Positions 54,717-62,485 of a stretch of DNA of 64,000 nt are shown here, in pieces. The notes beneath the pieces were generated by a model, which did no database searches, was not told the origin of the DNA, and saw nothing but the letters and a program-made list of their open reading frames with translations. Made by a program: the position numbers and the translations under genes. Numbering within the stretch: position 1 is the stretch's first letter; each line of letters opens with the position of its first letter. Origin of the DNA: Bradyrhizobium sp. LTSP885 (GTDB lineage: Bacteria > Pseudomonadota > Alphaproteobacteria > Rhizobiales > Xanthobacteraceae); the NCBI RefSeq assembly GCF_000938305.1, contig NZ_JYMT01000002.1:22002-86001 (forward strand), given 5' to 3'.

Positions 54717-55535
54717 ATGAAGCGCTTCTGCTTGCTCGCCGCGTTGATGCTGTTCAGTCCGTCCGCTCATGCCGGCAACGGCATCTCGTTTTCGATCGGC
54801 GGCCATCGGATCCATCTCGACTCGGTTCGGTGCCGCTCGCTCTCTTGCGTGTCGGTCGATGGCGCATCCAGGCGCGATGATGGTGGCGATGATGCTCGCG
54901 TGACGAAGCCGCCGCCGGCATCTGCAGCGATTCCGGCCGCGCCTGCAAGCAATCCACCGCCAGTCGTCGTCTACAAGCCGGCTCCTGTCGCATTGCCGCC
55001 GATCGCCACACCACCGGCGCCTGCACCTCCGCCGCGCGTGGTCACCGCACCGCCGCCCGCTGTTGTCGTTCCGCCGCCACCACCACCAACTCCGCCGCCG
55101 GTGGTGCGACCGGCGGAGCCCGCGCGGCCGGTGCCGCAGGTCGTGCGTGTGTCGCGCGAGCCCGAGGACGAACCGGCCGAAGGCCCGATCGGGGACTGGC
55201 AGACTGAAGCCAACAACCTGGTGCGCATTCGCCTCTGCGGCCGCGCGCTATGCGGCTACGCGCTCGATCGCGAGACGCGCGATTTGGGCGAAGCGGTGTT
55301 GATCAACATGAAGCCAAAGCAGGATGCGCAGTGGAGCGGCAACATCTACAGCCATGATAGCGGCAACACCTATTACGGCACGATCGAATTGACTGATCCG
55401 GACAGGATGCTGGTCGCAGCCTGCGCGCTCGGCCGCTTCTATTGCACCACGGCCGACTGGACCCGCGTCTCGCGCACACCGCGGCAGCAGCGCGTGATCA
55501 CGCAGCGGCAGAGCCAGCCCGAGCCGCGGTCCTGA
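54717..55535 (+). CDS. Exported DUF2147 protein, divergent paralogue
   Basis: A 272-residue protein with a signal peptide (residues 1-19), an N-terminal segment RIHLDSVRCRSLSCVSV that parallels RIHVEAPRNCNALSCIRI in the neighbour, a proline/alanine/valine-rich linker (about residues 60-145) with runs such as VPPPPPPTPPP, and a C-terminal DUF2147 domain (IGDWQTEANNLVRIRLCGRA, LCGYALDRETRDLGEAVLIN, and a mature GNTYYGTIELTDPD). The order of domains is identical to the divergent copy. GAGGAGGCC lies seven bases before the ATG at 54717. Function unknown. Confidence 0.85.
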   Translation: MKRFCLLAALMLFSPSAHAGNGISFSIGGHRIHLDSVRCRSLSCVSVDGASRRDDGGDDARVTKPPPASAAIPAAPASNPPPVVVYKPAPVALPPIATPPAPAPPPRVVTAPPPAVVVPPPPPPTPPPVVRPAEPARPVPQVVRVSREPEDEPAEGPIGDWQTEANNLVRIRLCGRALCGYALDRETRDLGEAVLINMKPKQDAQWSGNIYSHDSGNTYYGTIELTDPDRMLVAACALGRFYCTTADWTRVSRTPRQQRVITQRQSQPEPRS

Positions 55536-55637
55536 CCTGGCAAATGTCCAATTTGTAATCGACCGGGTTCGAACCGGCGGCTCCGTCGCGCGCGACCGAT
55601 AGAGGTCAACGCATTTTCCGAAGCGATGGAGGCCAAC

Positions 55638-55979
55638 ATGAAACGCCTGAGCCTGGTTGCGCTGCTGCTGCTCGGCAGCGCCGTCGCCGCCCATGCCGAC
55701 AACGACATCTACACCGACATGCTGAAGCAGAAGCGCAGCGACGACGCGCTCCACGTCGATACCGCATCCTGCGATGCGCAAGTAGGCGCCCCACAGAACG
55801 GCACGGCGACGTCAATCCAATACAAGACCTGCATGCGCGCCCGCGGCTGGCGCTTCAGCCATACGGTCCGCGAGCGTGCCAAGCCTGATGACGGCTATCC
55901 TGATCCTGACAATCCGGGGCTGGTCTGCCACGACTTCAAGGTCGGCGGCATCACCGGATCGAGCTGTTCGAATTTTTGA
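55638..55979 (+). CDS. Small exported protein with cysteines
   Basis: A 113-residue protein with a signal peptide (residues 1-24, AHA-D) and a mature domain with at least four cysteines ([37 protein letters not shown]). GGAGG five bases before the ATG at 55638 decides the start over an upstream frame. It follows the DUF2147 gene by about 100 bp and may be in the same unit. Unknown family; disulfide-stabilised periplasmic protein is likely. Confidence 0.75.
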   Translation: MKRLSLVALLLLGSAVAAHADNDIYTDMLKQKRSDDALHVDTASCDAQVGAPQNGTATSIQYKTCMRARGWRFSHTVRERAKPDDGYPDPDNPGLVCHDFKVGGITGSSCSNF

Positions 55980-56001
55980 TTGTCTGCGCGGATCTATCCC
56001 G

Positions 56002-56089
56002 CGTCATTGCGAGCAACGCGAAGCAATCCATCGAGCCGCACGTGCGGAGGCATGGATTGCTTCGTCGCTTTCGCTCCTCGCAATGACGG
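56002..56089. repeat. Palindromic repeat, family E
   Basis: CGTCATTGCGAGCAACGCGA with AGCAATCCAT on the left matches ATGGATTGCTTCG and CTCGCAATGACGG on the right. It lies in the gap after the cysteine-containing exported protein, 70 bp before the 31-residue membrane protein on the other strand. Confidence 0.8.
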
Positions 56090-56158
56090 GTGGCCCAAAC
56101 AACAACGCGCCCGGCGGGGGCGGCCGCCGGGCGCGAAAATCCAGATCCGATGCGACCT

Positions 56159-56254
56159 CTAGAAAACGCCGAGGATGATGGCGCCGACGAAGGCGAACGC
56201 GACGTACGCAGCCACAATGCCCAGCTTGCTCAGCAGAGGACTCGCGAAATCCAT
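56159..56254 (-). CDS. 31-residue single-span membrane protein
   Basis: A very short frame from the ATG at 56254 to a TAG at 56159-56161 encodes MDFASPLLSKLGI, a hydrophobic helix (VAAYVAFAFVGAIILGVF). GGGAG lies seven bases before the start. The clean single-span layout, ribosome-binding site and absence of any overlapping gene make it plausible. I believe similar short frames are common in Bradyrhizobium, but cannot check. Confidence 0.55.
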   Translation of the reverse strand: MDFASPLLSKLGIVAAYVAFAFVGAIILGVF

Positions 56255-56444
56255 TGGGAAACTCCCTTGGCTCACACGCTGCCTGTATTAACCACAAAGC
56301 TAGCAAGACGTTCCCGGCCAAAAAAGTCAGCACTGCTGTCCATCCTGCCATCTCCAATGCGGCGCCGGGTTCCGCCGCATGGTTAAAGAGACGTGAATTC
56401 AATGCGTTGAAGAGTCCTTAAATAAATTCGGTGAACCTGCGCGC

Positions 56445-57659
56445 ATGACGCGTGGAGTTCGTTTGTATCTCGTCGGCTCCCTTGTCCTTGTTTCGCTGGC
56501 TGGTTGCGGGCGCGGTCTGTTTCAGACCGCCGAGCGCGAGCCGTGGCGGGCCGAGGCAGAGGCCGCATGTTTGAAATCCGGCGCCGTCAAGGAGAGCGCC
56601 GACCTCGTTCGGATCGACCCGATCGCCGGTCCGGGCGTCTGCGGTGCGGAATTCCCGCTCAAGGTTGCCGCGCTCGGGGAGGCCAACTCGAGTTATGGCT
56701 TTGCCGACGATCTGCGCCCGCCGGCGCCGATCGGCAACCAGCCGCGCTGGCCGATCAATCCGCAAGCGAGCCCGCCGCCCGCGCAGGCGCCTTATTCCAA
56801 CCAGGCCGTGGGCCAGCCAGGCTATGGCGCTCAGCCGAACGGGCCGGTCTCGCTGACTGCGCCCGGCGTCGACCCGCAGCAGGAAGAGATCGACCTGCCG
56901 GCGGAAGGCGCGCCCGAGCCGAGAGGCGGCAGACCGTATTATCCGGGCCTTCATGCCAATCCGCAGCGCGACAGCGCGGCCGCGCCCTATTCACCGGCGC
57001 CCTATTCTCAGCAGCCGCAGGACGCGGCACCGCCGCCGCGGCTCGGTCCGCCCATCGGCAACCAGGTGATGGCGGTCGGCCCGGTCGCGGTGAAGCCGAC
57101 GGCGACGCTGGCGTGCCCGATCGTCTCGGTGCTGGAGCACTGGCTCGCCGAGTCCGTGCAGCCGGCGGCGCAGCGCTGGTTCGGCGCGCGGGTGGTCGAG
57201 ATCAAGCAGATCTCGGCCTATTCCTGCCGCGGCATGAACGGCAATCCGAATGCGCATATTTCCGAGCACGCCTTCGGTAACGCGCTCGATATCGCCGCCT
57301 TCACGCTCGCCGACGGCCGGCGGATCAGCGTCAAGGACGGCTGGAAGGGCATGCCGGAGGAGCAGGGCTTTCTGCGCGACGTCCAGGCCGCCGCCTGCCG
57401 GGAGTTCAATACGGTGCTGGCGCCGGGCTCCAACAAATATCACTACGACCATATCCATGTGGACCTGATGCGCCGCGCCAGCCGCCGCATCATCTGCGAA
57501 CCGTCAGCCGTCTCGGGCGAGGAAGTTGCCTCCCGTGCCGGTGGCCGCGGCCCCTATGCAGCGCGCGAACCGTATGCCACAGGATCGCTTGGCCGCCGGC
57601 CGGTCGCCCCGCGGGGCAAGCCCGGGGTCAACGAAGAGGACGAGTTGACGGACGAGTAG
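56445..57659 (+). CDS. Extensin-like C-terminal domain lipoprotein
   Basis: A 404-residue protein that begins with a lipoprotein signal (LVSLAGC, lipobox cysteine near residue 22). A proline/alanine/glutamine-rich region spans about 95-215. The C-terminal extensin-like domain has YSCRGMNG, ISEHAFGNALDIAAF and HYDHIHVDL, a metal-site pattern shared with LAS-type D-Ala-D-Ala peptidases. It is likely a cell-wall-acting or wall-binding lipoprotein. The gene starts at the ATG at 56445 and stands alone before the receiver gene. Confidence 0.9.
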   Translation: MTRGVRLYLVGSLVLVSLAGCGRGLFQTAEREPWRAEAEAACLKSGAVKESADLVRIDPIAGPGVCGAEFPLKVAALGEANSSYGFADDLRPPAPIGNQPRWPINPQASPPPAQAPYSNQAVGQPGYGAQPNGPVSLTAPGVDPQQEEIDLPAEGAPEPRGGRPYYPGLHANPQRDSAAAPYSPAPYSQQPQDAAPPPRLGPPIGNQVMAVGPVAVKPTATLACPIVSVLEHWLAESVQPAAQRWFGARVVEIKQISAYSCRGMNGNPNAHISEHAFGNALDIAAFTLADGRRISVKDGWKGMPEEQGFLRDVQAAACREFNTVLAPGSNKYHYDHIHVDLMRRASRRIICEPSAVSGEEVASRAGGRGPYAAREPYATGSLGRRPVAPRGKPGVNEEDELTDE

Positions 57660-57771
57660 GGCGCCTCTGGTATCCGTATTATTACCGGGCGACCGCGCAA
57701 ACGGTGGCCACTTTTGGCTGCATATGATTGCGGAGCCGGATGGGCCCGGCTGATTTCCTTTGGGGGTAGCT

Positions 57772-58155
57772 TTGCAAGACGCTCCGATCATTCTCGTCAT
57801 TGAAGACGATCGTGACCTTCAGATGATGGTGGAGGACGCCCTGAAGGACGGCGGCTTTGAGCCTGCGATTGCGGGCTCCGGCGAGGAAGCGTTGACGCTG
57901 CTGAAGGCGTTCCGGACCAAATACTCGGCGCTGGTCACCGATATCCGCCTGCTCGGCCGGCTCGACGGCTGGCGCGTGGCGCGTGGCGCCCGCGAGGTCG
58001 ATCCGGCCTTTCCCGTGCTCTACATCACCGGCGGTGGCGGCGACGACTGGCCGACCAGGGGCGTGCCGGACAGCGCGCTGCTGCAGAAGCCGTTCTCGCC
58101 CGACCAACTGGTCGCGGCGGTAGCACGGCTGCTCAAGGATGCGCCGCGGGTGTGA
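57772..58155 (+). CDS. Single-domain response regulator (receiver only)
   Basis: A 127-residue receiver: EDD near residue 12-14, LVTDIRLLGRLDG with the phosphorylated aspartate, YITGGG at the threonine position and LLQKPFSPDQLVAAV with the conserved lysine. It lacks an output domain, as in CheY-like or phosphorelay proteins. Start at the TTG at 57772 with GGGGGTAGC upstream; a TTG at 57760 is possible. Its 3-prime 93 bp recur, diverged by about ten bases, at 61139-61233. Confidence 0.85.
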   Translation: MQDAPIILVIEDDRDLQMMVEDALKDGGFEPAIAGSGEEALTLLKAFRTKYSALVTDIRLLGRLDGWRVARGAREVDPAFPVLYITGGGGDDWPTRGVPDSALLQKPFSPDQLVAAVARLLKDAPRV

Positions 58156-58194
58156 TTTCGATCTCCGGCGCGCAGCGGCGCTTTTGCGGTTGGA

Positions 58195-59203
58195 TCAAGA
58201 GGGGCGTGCCTCGATTATGCTCAGCATGGGACCAGCAGGCGTCACGCTGGCCAGTGCGAAGCCGGTGGCGCTGCAAAGATCGGAGAACTCTTCACGCGTT
58301 CGCTCGCGGCCACCCGGCGAAACCAGCATGTTGAGGTCGGAGCATTTGCCGATAAGCCCTTCGTTCGGCGGCGCGATGACGCGGTCAATGATCAGAATCC
58401 TGCTGGTCGCGCGCGCCGCGTGACGGCAGGCCCTCAGGATCAGGATCGCCTCATCATCCTCCCAATCATGCAGAATTGCCCGCAATATGTAAGCATCCGC
58501 TCCGGAAGGAACGGTCTCAAAGAAGCTGCCCGCAACGATCTCGCATCGGTCTGCCACTCCCGCTGACGCAAGAAGAGGCCTCGCCTTCTCGACGACATGG
58601 GGCTGGTCAAGCAGGATCCCGTGCATGCCGGGATTCGCGGCGAGAATGCCGGCGAGCGCCTGTCCCCGTCCGCCGCCGACGTCGGCAATCAGCCGAAACG
58701 GCGAGAAGTCGTAGGCCTTGAGGATCGCGTCGGTGGCGTTCTTCGAAAGGGCCGTCATCGCTTGATCGAAGATCGCGCTTTCTTCGGGATGTTCGGCGCG
58801 GAATTGCCAGACCGACTTGCCGTTGAGATCGGTGAATGCGTTGTTTCCAGTTCGCACGCTGTGCAGCAGATGGCCCCAGGCCCCCCACATGTAGGGCCGC
58901 CCGACGAACGCCGCCCATGCCCCGACCGGCGTGGATGAATCGGACCGCAGGCAATCGCCCATCGGGGTAAGCAGAAAAGCTGCGCGCAGGATGCTCGTGG
59001 AGGACACCGGCCGCTGCGAGCGCGCGAAGCAGACGATAAAGTGCACCGGCGTGGACATCGATCCGGGCAGCCAGGTCATCGTTCGGACGCGGACCGTCCT
59101 TCAGGTGGTCGGCCACGCCGAGGTGCACGGCGGCGTAGATCGCCTGCGTGATCTGGTAGCCGTTGATGAGGCGATACATCTCGGCCGATGGACTTGTTGT
59201 CAT
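58195..59203 (-). pseudogene. O-methyltransferase (ASMT-like), frameshifted
   Basis: The N-terminal part (MTTSPSAEMYRLINGYQITQ, dimerisation helices up to GVLHEHPARSF) lies in one frame and the catalytic part (LLTPMGDCLRSDSSTPVGAW, ADVGGGRGQALAGILAANPG, ILHDWEDDEAILILRACRHA) in the next, with a one-base shift near 58974 at AGCTTTTCTG. Joined, they read as one SAM-dependent O-methyltransferase with the GGGRGQ SAM motif. The frame break suggests a recent pseudogene or a sequencing error in a short T-run. It is the last gene of the marR-binding protein-methyltransferase unit. Confidence 0.8.
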
Positions 59204-59230
59204 GGCGATCGGTCTCCCTGTCGTCGTTTC

Positions 59231-60445
59231 CTAGTCGCTGTCGTCGATCGGTTCAGGTCGGCCGAGCGGGGCCATGCCGACACCGTCGAAACGGGCCAAC
59301 TGAAGATGATGGATTGCACGGTAGTCGCGCGGCGAATTGCGGACGCCAATGCCTGCCATGAACATCGGCGGCGTCTCGCCATTCAATGACGTGGCCAGAC
59401 GCAGCAGATTTTCGCGTGTGAGGTCGTCGCCGCACCGTTTCAGAACGAGTTCGAGCATGCAGGCGTTGTCGTATCCCGACACGGCCGACAGATTGTCGAG
59501 GTCGACATTCGGCAAGTATTTGGTCGCGAATGCCCGATAGTCGACCACGGCAATCTCGCTAGCCTGAGTCGGATCCGTCGGCTGGCGCTCCCAGATCGCC
59601 GTCACGACGCCTTTCGACGCGGCGGCCCCGGCGGGAACGAATGTCGATCCCGCTGAGCCGATCGCAACGATGTGCAGAGGGTGCCATCCCAACGCCGCAG
59701 CTGCGCGAATGCCCTGGGCGCTATATTTCGCTTGCGTGAACTGGACCAGGACGTCCGCGCCCGCTGACTTCAAGTCCACGATCTGAGCGTCGATCGATGC
59801 CTCGGTCAGCTCATGACTTGTCTTCCGGACGATCATCTGCTGCGCGCGATCGCCCAGTCCGCGTTCGAAACCCTTGAGGTAGTCGCGGCCGAAATCGTCG
59901 TTCTCGTATTGAACCGCGATCCTTCCACTCGGCCGTTCGCGGAGAACGAATTTCGCGAACAGGATGCCACGCGATATGAACGTCGGATAGAAGGGCACGA
60001 TCCAGGGAAACGCGACTGGATCGTTGAAGCGTTCCGCGCCCGAGGTCAGGAACAGATTCGGGATGCCGCGATCGTTCAGATATTTCTGTGTCGCGGCATT
60101 GGTCGGCGTTCCGATCGAGCCGGCGATGGCAAAGACCTCGTCGGCCTCGACGAGCCTGCGAGTCTGTTCGAGTGCCTTGGCGGGATTGAAGGCGTTGTCG
60201 AGCGAGATGAAGTTGACCTTGCGGCCGTTGATGCCTCCGCGGTCGTTGACCATCCGGAAATAGGCCGCCTGGGCCAGTCCGTAGGCCGCCGAGCCGGAGG
60301 CGGGACCGCTGTAGAATGCCGTTGTACCGAGCTTGATCTCATTGGCTGCGATGCCGGATACGCCCGGTTTTGCCCGTGCGCGGCCTCCGTTTGCAAGCGC
60401 CGCTCCAGTACCAACCAGGAAATGCCTGCGAGACAATAGACGCAT
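59231..60445 (-). CDS. ABC-type branched-chain amino acid-like binding protein with a Tat-like signal
   Basis: A 404-residue Leu/Ile/Val-type binding protein. The N-terminus has an RRHFLVGTGAAL twin-arginine signal. The mature part begins SGIAANEIKLGTTAFYSGPA and includes FISLDNAFNPAKALEQTRRL and a YENDDFGRDYLKGFERGLGD block. No permease genes are next to it. GGGAGGCTCGAC before the ATG at 60445 sets the start. Its gene follows marR by 17 bp and precedes the broken methyltransferase gene by 27 bp, so all three may form one transcript controlled by MarR. Confidence 0.9.
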   Translation of the reverse strand: MRLLSRRHFLVGTGAALANGGRARAKPGVSGIAANEIKLGTTAFYSGPASGSAAYGLAQAAYFRMVNDRGGINGRKVNFISLDNAFNPAKALEQTRRLVEADEVFAIAGSIGTPTNAATQKYLNDRGIPNLFLTSGAERFNDPVAFPWIVPFYPTFISRGILFAKFVLRERPSGRIAVQYENDDFGRDYLKGFERGLGDRAQQMIVRKTSHELTEASIDAQIVDLKSAGADVLVQFTQAKYSAQGIRAAAALGWHPLHIVAIGSAGSTFVPAGAAASKGVVTAIWERQPTDPTQASEIAVVDYRAFATKYLPNVDLDNLSAVSGYDNACMLELVLKRCGDDLTRENLLRLATSLNGETPPMFMAGIGVRNSPRDYRAIHHLQLARFDGVGMAPLGRPEPIDDSD

Positions 60446-60462
60446 GTCGAGCCTCCCGCACT

Positions 60463-61059
60463 TCACGCAAATTCGTCGAACTGGCCTTCTCTTTCGCTGC
60501 CGCGCTTGCGGCGACCAGCGCCGGGTCGTGCATGAACGCCGTTTCCCTCGACAAGCTTGGCGAGCAAGTCGATCAGCAGCGTTCGTTCGTGCGCCGCGAG
60601 CGGCGACAGGATTCGGTCATTCGCGGCCCGGATCTTTGGCAGCAGGGTTTCAAAAACCTGCGTTCCCTTTCCGGTCAAATGTAGCTCGCGGGCGCGCCGG
60701 TCGGTGTCGTTGATCCGGCGGACGATCAGTCCCTGGCGCTCAAGCCGGTCGCTGATCAGGCTGGCGCTGTTGCGATCGATGCCGATGGCATCGGCCACGC
60801 GCCGTTGTTCGATGCCCGGCATATCGACAACGAAGCGCAACATGGCGAATTCGAGCTGCACGACGCCGCTGCCTTCGAGCTCCTCGGCGATCAGGGACGC
60901 GCAGATTTGCTGAAGCCGGCGCGCCAGCGGCGCAGCGACGCGCGGCAAAGGAAGTCCGTCCTTGCCGATCTTGAAAATATTCGGATCCGGGCGCACCGAC
61001 GGCGCCGGCGGCTCTCCGGTGGCTGGTTTGGGCCGTTCTGCACGTGGTAGTTTCGTCAT
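60463..61059 (-). CDS. MarR-family transcriptional regulator
   Basis: A 198-residue winged-helix regulator: IGIDRNSASLISDRLERQG is the recognition helix region and INDTDRRARELHLTGKGTQV the wing, both typical of MarR. MarR proteins are usually released from DNA by aromatic ligands. The start at 61059 places an inverted repeat over and just upstream of the ATG, which suits autorepression. The upstream frame continues only through shadow sequence. It is the first gene of the unit with the binding protein and methyltransferase. Confidence 0.92.
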   Translation of the reverse strand: MTKLPRAERPKPATGEPPAPSVRPDPNIFKIGKDGLPLPRVAAPLARRLQQICASLIAEELEGSGVVQLEFAMLRFVVDMPGIEQRRVADAIGIDRNSASLISDRLERQGLIVRRINDTDRRARELHLTGKGTQVFETLLPKIRAANDRILSPLAAHERTLLIDLLAKLVEGNGVHARPGAGRRKRGSEREGQFDEFA

Positions 61060-61082
61060 AATTATGATGATAATAATTATGA
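61056..61082. promoter_or_regulatory. Perfect inverted repeat TCATAATTAT-N7-ATAATTATGA at the marR start
   Basis: The two 10-bp arms are perfect inverse complements with a 7-bp spacer and overlap the marR start codon, in the most AT-rich spot of the area. This is a strong candidate for the MarR operator; binding would block its own expression. Confidence 0.7.
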
Positions 61083-61138
61083 GCATTCTGTCAAGCGCAA
61101 AGTGACCCACGATCCGATCTCTGGCGGACGCGGCAGCG

Positions 61139-61233
61139 GCGTGTCCGACAGCGCGTTGCTGCAGAAGCCGTTTTCGCCCAACCAACTGGTCGCGGCGGTG
61201 ACGAAGCTGCTCAAGGATGCGCCGCGGGTGTGA
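61139..61233 (+). pseudogene. Truncated copy of the receiver-gene 3-prime end
   Basis: This segment matches 58061-58155 with about ten differences in 93 bp and ends in the same codons (DAPRV then stop). Only the last 30 or so residues (SDSALLQKPF-like onward) are present; no start precedes them. It marks the far boundary of the marR unit and shows that a receiver-like gene was duplicated or interrupted here. Confidence 0.8.
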
Positions 61234-61362
61234 TCGCGGTGGTTTGGCGGCACTTATTCCGTCTTTACAAAGTACCGCAGCGTCCCTTCTCGAATTCATA
61301 CGGCATCCCGCTCATCTTCGAGACGAACATTTCCACGTTCGTGCCACATGGAGGCGAGGATG

Positions 61363-61554
61363 ATGGCTTATCGTGCGTATATTGTCGGGGCGCACAGCCG
61401 ACCGATTGGGGTGGTCAACATGGACTGCGGCGATGATGACGCCGCCATCGCGTCCGCCAGCCGTCTCGTCGACAGCCACGACGTCGAACTTTGGCAGATG
61501 GACCGGCCGGTCGCGAGATTCGACGCCGCGTCAAAGCAGATCGTCAGGAAGTAG
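61363..61554 (+). CDS. Hypothetical 63-residue protein
   Basis: A short soluble protein (MAYRAYIVGAHSRPIG, VVNMDCGDDDAAIASASRLV, DSHDVELWQMDRPVARFDA). GGAGGCGAGG lies before tandem ATGs at 61360 and 61363. The pattern of strand, aspartate cluster, helix, strand resembles small uncharacterised proteins common in Rhizobiales. No function assigned. Confidence 0.75.
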   Translation: MAYRAYIVGAHSRPIGVVNMDCGDDDAAIASASRLVDSHDVELWQMDRPVARFDAASKQIVRK

Positions 61555-61635
61555 TTGCTGATAGCAGGTGTCGCGCCGTGCGATCCCTGATGATAGACCT
61601 TGCGTCAGGTTCGTCATCAACGGGGATCATCGATC

Positions 61636-62340
61636 ATGGCAGCAGGAAAAGTCGCGCTTGTCACCGCCGGCGGCAGTGGCATGGGAGCCGCGGCGGCGCG
61701 CAGGCTCGCGACGGACGGATTCCACGTCGCGATCCTGTCATCGTCGGGCAAGGGCGAGGCGCTGGCGAATGAGCTCGGCGGGGTCGGCTTCACCGGCTCG
61801 AACCGGTCGAATGACGACCTGAAGCGCGCCGTCGACGGCGTGATGGCGCGCTGGGGCCGCATCGACGCGCTGGTCAACAGCGCCGGCCACGGCCCGCGCG
61901 CGCCAGTGCTGGAATTGACCGACGAGCAGTGGCACACCGGTCTCGACGTCTATCTGCTGAACGTGATCCGCCCGACGCGTCTCGTGGCGCCGATCATGCA
62001 GGCGCAGAAATCAGGCACCATCATCAATATCTCCTCCGCCTGGGCGTTCGAGCCGACCGCGATGTTTCCGACCTCGGCGGTGTTCCGCGCCGGCCTTGCA
62101 GCGTTCACAAAGCTGTTCACGGACAGCTATGCGAAGGACAATGTCCGCATGAACAACGTTCTGCCGGGCTGGATCGACAGCCTGCCGGCAAACGAAGAGC
62201 GGCGCTCGAGCGTGCCGATGCAGCGTTACGGCACGGCCGAGGAGATCGCGGCGACGATTGCGTTCCTCGCGTCCGATGGCGCCGGTTACATCACCGGCCA
62301 GAACATCCGCGTCGATGGCGGATTGATGCGGTCGGTGTAG
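61636..62340 (+). CDS. SDR-family protein lacking the catalytic YxxxK pair
   Basis: A 234-residue protein with the SDR nucleotide motif TAGGSGMG (residues 10-17), NSAG at 81-84 and a serine in NISSAWAFE. Where the active-site Tyr-xxx-Lys is expected, the sequence reads SAVFR (residues 147-151), so Tyr is Ser and Lys is Arg. The C-terminus GYITGQNIRVDGGLMRSV is complete. It is likely an SDR-like protein without normal oxidoreductase activity or with a different mechanism. It precedes the monooxygenase gene by 145 bp and may be co-regulated. Confidence 0.88.
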   Translation: MAAGKVALVTAGGSGMGAAAARRLATDGFHVAILSSSGKGEALANELGGVGFTGSNRSNDDLKRAVDGVMARWGRIDALVNSAGHGPRAPVLELTDEQWHTGLDVYLLNVIRPTRLVAPIMQAQKSGTIINISSAWAFEPTAMFPTSAVFRAGLAAFTKLFTDSYAKDNVRMNNVLPGWIDSLPANEERRSSVPMQRYGTAEEIAATIAFLASDGAGYITGQNIRVDGGLMRSV

Positions 62341-62413
62341 TGCAGTTGCGTCTACACGCTGCATCCCGTGTTCCAATCCGCGGTCGCCACAAGTGTGGTG
62401 ACCGGAGATTGCA

Positions 62414-62430
62414 TTTGTCATGATGACAAA
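62414..62430. promoter_or_regulatory. 17-bp perfect palindrome TTTGTCATGATGACAAA
   Basis: Eight-base arms meet around a single G, 56 bp before the monooxygenase start. The form is that of a homodimeric repressor operator such as GntR or TetR family sites. No regulator gene adjoins in the window. Confidence 0.6.
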
Positions 62431-62485
62431 CTGAAAGCGCAGGACTAGCCTTCCGGCAAAATCGAAACGCACGGGAGGATATGGC

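Noticed and set aside
61060..61299. Longer MarR start at 61299
   Set aside because: The added part is the reverse of the receiver-gene fragment followed by a poly-isoleucine stretch from the AT-rich operator, not protein-like.
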